Source: Paenimyroides viscosum
GTDB taxonomy: Bacteria; Bacteroidota; Bacteroidia; Flavobacteriales; Flavobacteriaceae
Direction of reading: 5' to 3'
DNA: 64,000 bases
Assembly (NCBI RefSeq): GCF_003858535.1
Contig: NZ_RQTJ01000002.1
Span: forward strand, 1-64,000
Of this stretch, positions 35,317-44,509 are shown one piece after another. The position numbers and the translations under genes were made by a program. Below the pieces are notes generated by a model. It worked only from the letters and a program-made list of their open reading frames with translations, searched no databases and was not told the DNA's origin. How positions within the stretch are numbered: position 1 is the stretch's first letter; every line of letters starts with the position of its first letter.

Positions 35317-36441
35317 TCAATCTATCATAAACAATTCGCTTGCAATTCCGTCGCAAAAGAATTTACCTTTTAAAGTTGTTTTTAAAATAGTATTTTCAAT
35401 AATCAGCTTTTCGTTTGTAAGAAATACGTCGGCATTTTTAAGCAAATAATCTAAATAATCTTGTCCAAAATCGTTTTTAATTTTTTTAAATGATACGCCC
35501 CAAACGGTTCGTAAACCTGTCATAACATATTCGTTGTATCGATCTTTTATTGATAACGTTTCAACTTCGTTCGGTAATCTATCTTGCTGAATGGCGTTTA
35601 TGTACAACGAATTATTGGCTATATTCCACGAACGATTTGTTCCATTAAAACTATGCGCAGACGGACCAATTCCTAAATATTTTTTTCCTAACCAATACGC
35701 AGAATTGTTTTTAGAGAAATAATCAGGCTTACCAAAATTAGATAATTCGTAATGAATAAATCCTGCTTTTTCTAACATTTCAATCATCATCAAAAAATGC
35801 TCGTGAGCTATACCGTCATCAGGTGTTGGGATTTTTCCGTTTTTAATTAATTTAGCCAATGCCGTTTTTGGTTCAACGGTTAGCGCGTAACTTGATATGT
35901 GCGGAATATTTAAATCTAACGCTTTTTGTACATTTTGCTGCCAGCGATCTAACGTCATTTCAGGAATTCCGTAAATTAAATCAATTGAAATATTATCAAA
36001 ATACTTTTTGGCTTCCTGTAACGAATTCCAAGCTTCATTTGCATTATGCGCACGATTCATCATTTTTAAATCTTCATCAAAAAACGATTGAATTCCAATG
36101 CTTAAACGATTAATTTTTGATTCTGCCAATTGCTTGATTCGATCTTCAGATAAATCATCAGGATTGGCTTCTAAAGTGATTTCTGGATTTTCAGCAACAT
36201 CAAATAACTGATAAATCTCGTCAATTAACAGATTAATTTCATTGCTCGATAAAACACTTGGAGTTCCACCACCAAAATAAATGGTTCCTATAGGTTCTGT
36301 AATTTCATTTTTACGCAAGAAAAGCTCACGACGCAAAGCCGAAATCATCTCCTCTTTCTTTTTTAAAGAAGTAGAGAAATGGAAATCGCAATAATGACAC
36401 GCCTGCTTGCAAAAAGGAATATGTAGGTAAATGCCCGCCAT
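35317..36441 (-). CDS. hemW: Radical SAM heme chaperone
   Basis: Protein of 374 aa. The radical-SAM motif is HIPFCKQACHYCDF (Cys 11, 15, 18), followed by FGGGTPS, the HemW-type EANPDDL and RLSIGIQSFFDEDL segments, and SIDLIYGIPEMTLDRWQ. The C-terminal HemN_C-like domain ends at ...LKGKFFCDGIASELF. The usual CxxxCxxCxF start of HemW is present; oxygen-independent coproporphyrinogen oxidase HemN is longer and carries an extra N-terminal region. HemW inserts heme into respiratory enzymes. Start ATG overlaps the ruvC stop by one base (TAATG), implying translational coupling. Confidence 0.9.
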   Translation of the reverse strand: MAGIYLHIPFCKQACHYCDFHFSTSLKKKEEMISALRRELFLRKNEITEPIGTIYFGGGTPSVLSSNEINLLIDEIYQLFDVAENPEITLEANPDDLSEDRIKQLAESKINRLSIGIQSFFDEDLKMMNRAHNANEAWNSLQEAKKYFDNISIDLIYGIPEMTLDRWQQNVQKALDLNIPHISSYALTVEPKTALAKLIKNGKIPTPDDGIAHEHFLMMIEMLEKAGFIHYELSNFGKPDYFSKNNSAYWLGKKYLGIGPSAHSFNGTNRSWNIANNSLYINAIQQDRLPNEVETLSIKDRYNEYVMTGLRTVWGVSFKKIKNDFGQDYLDYLLKNADVFLTNEKLIIENTILKTTLKGKFFCDGIASELFMID

Positions 36442-36998
36442 TATTTTTTGGTTACGCGGTCTGCATTTTGACTAACGAAGGTATCCCAACCCGAATAACT
36501 TTTGCCGACAACAGTTTTTCCTGAGTTAAAAAAATGACAAACGGCTGCTGCCAAACCATCGGTAGAATCAAGGTTTTTAGGCAGTTCTTTTAAGCCCAAC
36601 AATTGCTGCAACATTTTTGCAACTTGTTCTTTGCTGGCATTTCCGTTACCAGTAATTGCCATTTTTATTTTCTTGGGTTCGTATTCGGTAACGGGAATTT
36701 GACGCGATAATCCAGCTGCCATGGCAACACCTTGTGCCCTACCCAATTTTAACATGGATTGCACATTTTTCCCAAAAAACGGAGCTTCGATTGCTATTTC
36801 ATCGGGATGATGCGTATCAATCAACTCAATAGTTCGTTCAAAAATACGTTGCAATTTTAAGTACGGATCGCTCATTTTGGCAAGATTCAGTTCGTTTAGC
36901 TGTATAAATTCCATAGAATTTTTCACAACCTTAATTAAACCAAAACCCATAATTGTAGTTCCGGGATCAATCCCTAATATAATTCGTTCTGCAGCCAA
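36441..36998 (-). CDS. ruvC: Crossover junction endodeoxyribonuclease RuvC
   Basis: Holliday junction resolvase, 185 aa. The acidic active-site residues fall in LGIDPGTTIMGFG (Asp 11), DEIAIEAPFFGKN (Glu about 70) and DSTDGLAAAVCHFF (two Asp about 143 and 146). It works with RuvA and RuvB, which are not in the window. The reading frame begins with TTG (MAAERIIL); no in-frame ATG lies upstream, and the family start aligns here. The gene ends inside the start of hemW. Confidence 0.92.
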   Translation of the reverse strand: MAAERIILGIDPGTTIMGFGLIKVVKNSMEFIQLNELNLAKMSDPYLKLQRIFERTIELIDTHHPDEIAIEAPFFGKNVQSMLKLGRAQGVAMAAGLSRQIPVTEYEPKKIKMAITGNGNASKEQVAKMLQQLLGLKELPKNLDSTDGLAAAVCHFFNSGKTVVGKSYSGWDTFVSQNADRVTKK

Positions 36999-37131
36999 AA
37001 TAGTCTTTGTTGATTTACGTAATGCAAAATTTAAAACACAAACAATTTATTATCAAATAGATAATAAATTAAATTTTACCAACGAAAGTTACAACTATTA
37101 TTTAAAGATTTTGCAATGATTTATTATCAAT

Positions 37132-37205
37132 TGTCAAGCTGAACTTGTTTCAGCTTCTCATTATTCATAAATACTATGAGATTCCGGATCAAGTCCGGAA
37201 TGACA
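37132..37205. repeat. Dispersed double-hairpin repeat, family A, copy 1
   Basis: A 74-bp element in the otherwise empty 36999-37285 gap. It begins tgtca and ends tgaca, and holds two hairpins: agctgaa-cttgt-ttcagct and attccgga-tcaag-tccggaat. The other copy, at 59052-59124, is the reverse complement with the same arm order, so the family is mobile or amplified in the genome. Confidence 0.75.
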
Positions 37206-37285
37206 AGTATCTATATAAATTCTAATTTATTAATTAAAATAGAAATCTGGAAAAATCAAACATTTTCAATCTGATAAACGTTTGT

Positions 37286-38128
37286 TTACTGAAAAACCTC
37301 TTCATTAACACCATCAAAACTAGCGAAAACCATGCTTGGATGAGAATCTTGATGCAGCATATTTCCATGATTGTCAATAGCTATTGCGCCAGCAAAACCA
37401 TCGTAAGGTTTTAATTCGGTAAATGTTTTTTCAAACGCTTTTTCTAATGAAAATCCATCGGTAACGCGGGTTACAATTTTTGCAGCAACCGCTCCGCTTA
37501 CAATATCTTCGCCAACACCCGTTAAACTTACACCGCAAAATTCGTTTGCGTAATTTCCAGCTACTGTTGCAGAATCGGATATTCTTCCCGGAATTTCAAA
37601 ACCTTTTCCACCGGTTGAAGTAGCTGCTGCAATTTTTCCGTCTTTATCTAAAGCCACACATCCAACGGTTCCTGTTCCTAAAGATTTTACTTTTGCTTCG
37701 TATTCGGCTCTTCGCTGTGGAATTTCAGTCGAAAAAGCTTCAAATCCATTTTGTCTGGCAAAATTTGTAGCTCCACTTCCGCCTAAAATTCGGTCATCAA
37801 CCTGCATTAAAACGGGTGCTACCTGAATGGGATTTTTCACATCTTCGATATTAATAACACCACTCATTTTCTGCGATTCGCCATCCATTAAAGAAGCACT
37901 CATTCTAATTTTTCCGTCAGATTGAATTTGCGATCCAATTCCTGCATTAAACAATTCATCGTCTTCTAATTGAGAAACTGCATATACCACGGTTTCTAAT
38001 GCCGAATGATTTTGGAGATACGCATACGAATCTTTCACAATGCGTAAAAGTGCCTGTTGTTTTGCAATTTTTGTTTCTGAACTTGTAGATGATTCAGAAA
38101 AAAAACCGCCATGTATAATGATTTTCAT
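37286..38128 (-). CDS. Isoaspartyl peptidase / plant-type L-asparaginase
   Basis: N-terminal nucleophile (Ntn) hydrolase of 280 aa. The autoprocessing site lies before the Thr of GTGTVGCVALD (Thr154); the downstream SGAVAAKIV and TDGFSLEKAF segments are typical of the family. It hydrolyses beta-aspartyl dipeptides. Next to cyanophycinase it should split the beta-Asp-Arg released from cyanophycin into Asp and Arg. The stop of cphB lies 17 bp upstream on the same strand, so it is the second gene of that pair. Confidence 0.88.
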   Translation of the reverse strand: MKIIIHGGFFSESSTSSETKIAKQQALLRIVKDSYAYLQNHSALETVVYAVSQLEDDELFNAGIGSQIQSDGKIRMSASLMDGESQKMSGVINIEDVKNPIQVAPVLMQVDDRILGGSGATNFARQNGFEAFSTEIPQRRAEYEAKVKSLGTGTVGCVALDKDGKIAAATSTGGKGFEIPGRISDSATVAGNYANEFCGVSLTGVGEDIVSGAVAAKIVTRVTDGFSLEKAFEKTFTELKPYDGFAGAIAIDNHGNMLHQDSHPSMVFASFDGVNEEVFQ

Positions 38129-38145
38129 TACTCTTTTGTTTGTGA

Positions 38146-39018
38146 TTAGGTGTATTGCGAAGAATGGATGCTCATTTTATACGTGTTCAGATCGAATTTA
38201 TCAAAGTGACTCATTACGTGTGTAACCAAATGATTGATAGAGATAGGCTGATCTAATTCTACCTGCGTTAAATTGGTATCTTTAACCTCTCTTCCATCAA
38301 CCAAAATTACCAAACCGGATCCAATAGCTTCCATTTGATGCCCTTTAGTAATCAACAAACCAGTATCTTCACCTAAACCAACACCCATTACTTTTGGATT
38401 TCCAACAACTGCCTGAAACAAACGACCAATTCGTCCTCTTTGTACAAAATGCGTGTCAATTACTACATCATCAATCAAACCTAAGCCCGATGTAATTTTC
38501 ACTTCACCTTTTAACAATGCTTCAGAACTGCTGCCCTGATAAATCATATTATTTGAAGCTGCAGCAGCACCTGCCGATGTTCCTGCATAAATAAATTCTG
38601 TATTTTGGTATTTCGAAATCAACAAATCAACAAAAGGTGTTCCGCCTAAAATCGAAGTCAAACGCAATTGATCACCACCGGTAAACATAACAACTTCTGC
38701 CGCTTGTAATCGTTCTAAAACTTCCGGGTCATTTGATTGCTCACGTTTTTCAATATATAAAACATCGGCATTATTCGCCCCTAAATAGCTGAATGCCTTT
38801 ACATATTCTGGACCAATTTCTCTTGGGATTTTTGAAGCAGTTGTAATCACTTCAATACGAGATTCTTCTTTATATTTTGATTCTTGAATGATTCTTTTTA
38901 GAATTCCTGTTTCAAAAAAATTCAGATTCTTTACAGCATCCTTATCTAAATTTGTCTCTGTAAAACTTCCTTTATCTACAGCGCCCCCAATAATTATTAA
39001 TTTTCCTAATATTTCCAT
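38146..39018 (-). CDS. cphB: Cyanophycinase
   Basis: Serine exopeptidase (S51 family) of 290 aa that degrades cyanophycin to beta-Asp-Arg. The nucleophile sits in the sequence YAGTSAGAAAAS (Ser148); other family marks are KLIIIGGAVDKG at the start, FTGGDQLRL, and VVIDTHFVQRGRIGRLF. It is divergent from the synthetase gene with 214 bp between, and is followed by the isoaspartyl peptidase gene. Confidence 0.9.
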   Translation of the reverse strand: MEILGKLIIIGGAVDKGSFTETNLDKDAVKNLNFFETGILKRIIQESKYKEESRIEVITTASKIPREIGPEYVKAFSYLGANNADVLYIEKREQSNDPEVLERLQAAEVVMFTGGDQLRLTSILGGTPFVDLLISKYQNTEFIYAGTSAGAAAASNNMIYQGSSSEALLKGEVKITSGLGLIDDVVIDTHFVQRGRIGRLFQAVVGNPKVMGVGLGEDTGLLITKGHQMEAIGSGLVILVDGREVKDTNLTQVELDQPISINHLVTHVMSHFDKFDLNTYKMSIHSSQYT

Positions 39019-39192
39019 GTGGTAAAAATAACTATTTCTTTAAAGTGCACAAATCAATCTAATAAAATAAATGTTTTTTTTGAAAAATCTACAACAAAAT
39101 AAAACTTCCTTAATATAATTCATACATAAAACAGCTCAACATTATTCTTAATAAAATTATCTGTAAAAATCAACCTTAAATAATATAAATTA

Positions 39193-39221
39193 TTGTATTT
39201 AACAAAATAATGACTACTTTG
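39193..39221 (+). promoter_or_regulatory. Possible promoter of the cyanophycin synthetase gene
   Basis: TTG at 39193-39195, a 19-base spacer, then TACTTTG (39215-39221), one base short of the full -7 consensus. The predicted transcript start falls a few bases above the TTG at 39233. Confidence 0.4.
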
Positions 39222-39232
39222 AAAAAAAATTA

Positions 39233-41858
39233 TTGTTTTTTATAAAGATATTAAAAATACAAGCATTAAGAGGGCCAAACATTTGGAGTGTTAGAAGAAA
39301 AAAGTTAATCCAAATGCGTTTAGATTTGGAAGAAATGGAACAATTTCCGACAAATAAGATTGAAGGATTTAGGGAACGTATTGAAACTATGTTTCCTACC
39401 ATGATTGAACATCGTTGTTCAGAAGGTTGCAGAGGTGGTTTCTTTTCACGTGTGGAAAGAGGTACTTGGATGGGGCATGTGATTGAACATATTGCTTTAG
39501 AAATTCAGACTTTAGCTGGAATGGAAACCGGTTTTGGAAGAACTAAAGAAACGAAAACTCCGGGCGTTTACAATGTAGTTTTCAGTTATACCGAAGAAAG
39601 CGTAGGTATGTTTGCCGCCGAAAGTGCCGTAAGAATTGCCGAAGCTTTAATCTCAGCAACTGAATACGATGTAGAAGCCGATATTCAGAAAATGAGAGAA
39701 ATTCGTGAACGCGTTCGTTTGGGGCCATCTACAGGAGTATCGTAGAAGAAGCTGTTGCTCGTGACATTCCCTGGATTCGTTTGGGAACAAATTCACTGGT
39801 ACAGCTAGGTTACGGCATTAACCAAATGCGTTTTCAGGCTACCATAACCTGTAAAACAAGTAATATTGCAGTAGATATTGCCTGCGATAAAGAAGAAACA
39901 AAACGTATGTTAGAATTAGCATCAATTCCTGTTGCAAGTGGCGGAATTTGTGTTGATGAAGAAGATTTAGAAGATGTAATTAAAAAAATCGGTTACCCGA
40001 TTGTAATTAAACCTTTAGACGGAAATCACGGAAAAGGCGCATCTATCAATGTAACAAAATGGGAAGATGCCGTTACTGGATTAGCGTATGCAAAAAATTA
40101 CAGTCGCCGAGTTATTGTTGAAAAATTTATTACCGGATTTGATTTTCGTGTATTGATTATTGATCATAAACTGGTTGCTGCTGCCAAAAGAGAACCTGCC
40201 CATGTAAATGGCGATGGCACGCAAACCATTCAACAATTAATTGATGAAACCAATCAAGATCCAAGACGTGGTTACGGACATGAAAATGTTTTAACGCAAA
40301 TTGATGTTGACAGAGATACAACAGATCTATTGGAGAAATTAGGCTATACTTTAGAAACCGTTCCTAACCGTGGAGAAGTTGTTTATTTAAAATCGACCGC
40401 TAATTTAAGTACTGGGGGAACTTCGGTAGATGTTACCGATATGATGCACCCTGAAAACATTTTCCTTTGCGAACGTATTTCGCGAGTAATTGGCTTAGAT
40501 GTTTGCGGTGTTGATATTATGGCAGAAAACTTAACGCAGCCATTAAAAGAGAACGGTGGTTGCATTTTAGAAGTAAATGCTGCTCCAGGTTTTAGAATGC
40601 ACTTGGCACCAAGCGAAGGTTTGCCTAGAAACGTTGCATCGCCAGTGATTGATATGTTGTATCCACCTGGAAAACCAAGCCGTATTCCAATTATTGCAGT
40701 TACCGGAACCAATGGTAAAACCACCACTACCCGATTAATTGCACACATTGTAAAAAACAATGGTTACAAAGTTGGTTTTACAACATCTGATGGGTTTATG
40801 TTCAAAATCACATGATGGAAAAGGGTGATACCACAGGACCTATTTCTGCAGAATATATTTTAAAAGATCCAACCATAAAATTTGCTGTTTTAGAAACTGC
40901 CCGTGGAGGAATTTTGAGATCAGGTCTTGGGTTTAGCCGTTGTGATATTGGAATCATCACCAACATTCAAGAAGATCACTTAGGTATAAGCGACATTGAT
41001 ACCTTAGCAGATTTAGCACGTGTTAAAGCAACTGTTGTTAAAAGTGTGAATAAAGAAGGTTGGGCTATTTTAAATGCCGACGATGAATATTGCATGAAAC
41101 TGGCAAACGAATTAAATTGCAATATTGCCTACTTTAGTATGGATGAAGATTCTGAAACAGTAAAAAAACTATCAAAACAAGGCGAAATTGTAGCTGTTTA
41201 TGAAAACGGTTTTATAACTATTAAAAAAGGTGAATGGAAAATTAGAGTTGAAAGAGCTACGCACGTTCCGTTAACATTAGGCGGAAAGGCTAAATTTATG
41301 ATTGCAAATGTTTTAGCAGCAACTTTAGCGGCTTATTTACAAGGTTTTAAAATTGAAGATATTAGTTTATCGTTACAGACATTTATTCCAAGTGCCGCAC
41401 AAACTCCGGGAAGAATGAATATTTTCGATTTCAAGAAATTTAAAGTATTGATTGATTTTGCTCATAATCCATCTGGATACAAAGGTGTGGAAGAATATTT
41501 AAGTACAGTTGATGCTACTAAAAAGATCGGAATTATTGCCGGTGTTGGCGATCGTAGAGACGAAGATATTAAAGAATGTGCCATGATTGCTGCACGAATG
41601 TTCGATCATATTATTATTCGACAAGAAAAACATTTGCGTGGCAGAACCGAAGAAGAAATCATCGACTTGATAATGGAAGGGATTTCTAGTTCTGAACGTA
41701 CCGTTACTTATGAAATCATCACTAAAGAAACCGAAGCAATTAAACACGCAATAAACAGCGCCGAAGACGGAACTTTTATTACTGCGTTAAGCGATGTTAT
41801 TACAAACGCTATTGAAATTGTTCAAGAATATTTAGATAAAGAAAACGAAGAAGTTTAA
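39233..41858 (+). pseudogene. cphA: Cyanophycin synthetase gene broken by two frameshifts
   Basis: Three consecutive frames encode one enzyme of about 875 aa: N-terminal part (39233-39745, from IQALRGPNIWSV), ATP-grasp domain (39781-40815, with YPIVIKPLDGNHGKGASIN), and Mur-ligase-like domain (from IAVTGTNGKTTTTRLIAH at about 40690 to 41858). A missing A near 39733-39736 (ggagt for ggaagt) and a missing G near 40794-40798 (gatgggttt for gatggggttt) would restore a continuous frame through GSIVEEAVARDIPW and SDGVYVQNHMMEKG. No ATG opens the gene; the family start would fall on an ATA codon at 39242, so TTG 39233 is the only candidate. Cyanophycin synthesis from Asp and Arg is probably lost if the deletions are real. 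Confidence 0.8.
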
Positions 41859-41915
41859 TTAAAATTAAATAATGATTATTCAAAACTTTATCTAGAATAG
41901 AATTTATGAACTATT

Positions 41916-41971
41916 CGTGAGTTCGAGCTTGTCGAGAACTTCTCGATACGTTGCGCTACTATGAAGTGACG
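41916..41971. repeat. Dispersed palindromic repeat, family B, short copy
   Basis: A 56-bp element in the 41859-42171 gap (313 bp, otherwise holding only the terminator at 42062-42097). It contains gttcgagcttgtcgagaa and cttctcgatacg, both also in the longer inverted copy at 59235-59314; this copy lacks about 24 bp of the centre. Confidence 0.65.
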
Positions 41972-42061
41972 ATATGTATAAAGAATTAGATAATATTTTT
42001 TGATCCATAGTTTCAAAAAGATAATTTATCTAATAACACACTTTACAAATTCAAGATTATC

Positions 42062-42097
42062 AAAAAAATGCTCCAAAAATTTTGGAGCATTTTTTTA
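42062..42097 (+). terminator. Terminator downstream of the cphA region
   Basis: Stem aaatgctccaaaa / ttttggagcattt with short loop and T run on the plus strand. About 200 bp below the cphA stop, after the family B repeat. Confidence 0.75.
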
Positions 42098-42171
42098 AGG
42101 TTCAAAATTAATCATCAATATAAATCGTTAATTTAGTATGTGTATGCTTAAAAAAATCATTCCTTTGCAGT

Positions 42172-43140
42172 ATGAAATTTCTGACGCCCCAACTTAAAAA
42201 AATCTTATTATTACTACTTAAGTTACTGGTAGTGGGCGGTGCTTTTTTCTTTATAAGAAATCAGCTTACAGAAAAAGATTTTAATTGGGATATTATTTCG
42301 CAAACATTACAAAAAACCAATGCTTGGATTTTAGTATCGATACTTTTACTGCTAACATTTTTAAACCGTTTTTTAGAGATTTTAAAATGGCAGAATTTAG
42401 CTAAAGTTGTAAAACCAATAAGCATTTGGGAAAGTACCAAACAAGTTTTAATTGGCATTACATTTGGCATTGTTACACCAAACGGCATTGGCGAATATGC
42501 AGGCAAGGCTTGGTTTTACGACAAAAAAGACGCCGTTAAAATTGTTTTTTTAAACGCGGTATGCAACGGAATTCAGGTGATTTTCTCTGTTACTTTCGGG
42601 TTAATTGGTACGATTTACATAAATTCATTACACCAATTTATTGACACCAAATATATTTTATTGTTTTTTGGGATTTTAACCGCGATTGTGTTAGTAATAC
42701 TTCTAGTAAAAAACATAAGAATAAAAGGTTATTCTTTACAAACATTGTTTAAAAGTTTAAACGAAATCCCTAAAAGTATCCATCGAAAAAACATGGGGCT
42801 GGCGTTGTTAAGGTATTTGGTTTTAATACATCAGTACTTTATTCTGTACACGCTTTTCAGTGTCGAAATTCCGTATTTTGTATTATTGGCGGTTGTTGCA
42901 AGTATTTATCTGCTGGCATCGAGCTTGCCAAATTTTCAAGCGGTAGATTTTGCTTTAAAAGGAAGTGTCGCTATTTATTTATTCAGCTTTTTTGGTGTTA
43001 ATGGCTGGATCGTAACCCTTGTTGCCGCACTAATTTGGTTATTGAATTTAGTAATTCCTATTTCGATTGGAAGTTTCTTTTTGCTAATTTTTAATCCGAA
43101 GAAGGATCGAACTTTACATTCAGCACAAACTGAGTTGTAA
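42172..43140 (+). CDS. Lysylphosphatidylglycerol synthase transmembrane-region family protein
   Basis: Integral membrane protein of 322 aa with about eight helices and the family-type core GITFGIVTPNGIGEYAGKAWF (about residues 96-116, split here in reading). Members without a C-terminal aminoacyl-transferase domain, like this one, are thought to act as lipid flippases or unknown transporters. It lies alone on the plus strand. Its last 50 bases are shared, in antisense, with the convergent lipoprotein gene. Confidence 0.8.
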   Translation: MKFLTPQLKKILLLLLKLLVVGGAFFFIRNQLTEKDFNWDIISQTLQKTNAWILVSILLLLTFLNRFLEILKWQNLAKVVKPISIWESTKQVLIGITFGIVTPNGIGEYAGKAWFYDKKDAVKIVFLNAVCNGIQVIFSVTFGLIGTIYINSLHQFIDTKYILLFFGILTAIVLVILLVKNIRIKGYSLQTLFKSLNEIPKSIHRKNMGLALLRYLVLIHQYFILYTLFSVEIPYFVLLAVVASIYLLASSLPNFQAVDFALKGSVAIYLFSFFGVNGWIVTLVAALIWLLNLVIPISIGSFFLLIFNPKKDRTLHSAQTEL

Positions 43141-43570
43141 CTGGAATTCCGCGTTTTGTTGCTGGCTGTATTTTAGAAAAACTTTTACGATGCTGTTTCA
43201 GAATACTATCTAACATAAATTTCGGAATTAATTTTTCGTTCACAGCTTCCGTCTTAAAATCAATTTCACTGTTTGATGAAATACTGACCTTAAGCTGAAC
43301 CGAATCGATCGTAGAAATCTTAACAAGAGAATCGGTTTTTAAAACTCTAACCACTTCGAAATTCAATCGATCAAAAAAACATTCCTTATTTTCAATGGCA
43401 TCGGTCAGTTTTTCGCATGAATCATAAGAAGGATACGTGTCTACCTTACTCCAGTCAATCGCATGCAGTTCACGTCTTAGCAACTCTTGGGAATTGGGTA
43501 ATTCTTTCTGAACAAAATTGCAGGAAGTAAGCAGAAAAGTAAAAAAAACAAATGCCCAATAATTTTTCAT
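43091..43570 (-). CDS. Lipoprotein with diverged TonB C-terminal-like domain
   Basis: Protein of 159 aa with lipobox LLTSC, so it is lipid-anchored, unlike most relatives here. The body ends in ESIQPATKRGIPVTTQFVLNVKF-like architecture (KIQPATKRGIPVTTQFVL), a diverged TonB C-terminal motif, with SISSNSEIDFKTEAVNEKL before it. Its 3' end overlaps the convergent transporter gene by 50 bp; both reading frames look genuine because each contains family-type residues in the overlap. Confidence 0.65.
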   Translation of the reverse strand: MKNYWAFVFFTFLLTSCNFVQKELPNSQELLRRELHAIDWSKVDTYPSYDSCEKLTDAIENKECFFDRLNFEVVRVLKTDSLVKISTIDSVQLKVSISSNSEIDFKTEAVNEKLIPKFMLDSILKQHRKSFSKIQPATKRGIPVTTQFVLNVKFDPSSD

Positions 43571-43614
43571 GAAAAATTAAATCGTAAATTTAAAAGCAAA
43601 AATACAAAATAACT

Positions 43615-44115
43615 ATGGAAATCTTAATACTCATTGTAAGTTTATTGTTTGTGCTTGTGGGCATTGCAGGAAGTGTGCTGCCTGCGGTACCAGGACCGCC
43701 TTTAAGTTGGATTGGTTTGTTGATACTTTATACCATGCCAAGCATTGAATTTGACTATTGGACATTGGGAATTACCTTTGTTTTTACGCTGATCATTGTG
43801 ATTTTAGATTACGTGATTCCTGCACAGGGAACCAAACGTTTTGGCGGAAGCAAGTACGGAATTTGGGGCACAAATATTGGATTGATCGTAGGCATTCTGG
43901 CTCCTATTCCGTTTGGATTTATCATCGGACCATTTGTGGGTGCTTTTATTGGTGAACTGATTTTCGATCAAAACGATTCTAAACGAGCGTTAAAAGCCGC
44001 AACCGGATCCTTTTTAGGCTTTCTGGCATCTACCTTTATAAAGTTTGTGTTTTGTATGGTTTTATTTGGAATTTACATTCACACCGTTTGGAAATATTGG
44101 AGTGTTTGGTTTTAA
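43615..44115 (+). CDS. DUF456 domain membrane protein
   Basis: Protein of 166 aa with about four to five membrane helices and Gly-rich loops typical of DUF456 (VLVGIAGSVLPAVPGPPLSWIGLLIL, GTKRFGGSKYGIWGTNIGLIVG, GPFVGAFIGELI). Function unknown; the family resembles small channel-like or assembly proteins with repeated Gly-x3-Gly helices. It is convergent with the last gene of the TonB-like operon, overlapping it by four bases. Confidence 0.8.
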   Translation: MEILILIVSLLFVLVGIAGSVLPAVPGPPLSWIGLLILYTMPSIEFDYWTLGITFVFTLIIVILDYVIPAQGTKRFGGSKYGIWGTNIGLIVGILAPIPFGFIIGPFVGAFIGELIFDQNDSKRALKAATGSFLGFLASTFIKFVFCMVLFGIYIHTVWKYWSVWF

Positions 44116-44507
44116 TTTACAGATATTTTAATTGGGAAACTAAAACGTGAAGTTGTAGCTTTGCCATTTATTTGGGCAGGATTCCATTTTGGCATGTTTT
44201 TTAAAATCTTAATTGTTTCTTCTGCTATACCAAATTCATCCTTCAATACTGTAAAATTACTAAGCGAACCATCTTTTTCAACCGTCAACATAATGGTAAT
44301 ACGAACTTCTTTAGTATCAACAGGCGGAATTTTTTTTGAATCAAACTCTTCACTCATTTTTTCATAGAACTTCTTTAAACCTTCTTTTGGTTCAGCTTTT
44401 TTTTGAACAAACTTATGTACTTTGTTATTATCAACCTTATCTGATTCTTGAGCAACTACCTGTGATCCTACGAAAAGAATAAAAATGGCTAAAAAAATAT
44501 TTTTCAT
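44112..44507 (-). CDS. Secreted TonB C-terminal-like protein, operon gene 6
   Basis: Protein of 131 aa and the smallest full module: signal peptide (about 1-19, QVVAQ), the lead-in VHKFVQKKAEPKEGLKKFYEKM, then VRITIMLTVEKDGSLSNFTVL and the end MPKWNPAQINGKATTSRFSFPIKISVN. Two bases separate it from the preceding gene. It lacks the extra C-terminal domain of three relatives. Probably periplasmic; function unknown. Confidence 0.75.
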   Translation of the reverse strand: MKNIFLAIFILFVGSQVVAQESDKVDNNKVHKFVQKKAEPKEGLKKFYEKMSEEFDSKKIPPVDTKEVRITIMLTVEKDGSLSNFTVLKDEFGIAEETIKILKNMPKWNPAQINGKATTSRFSFPIKISVN

Positions 44508-44509
44508 AT

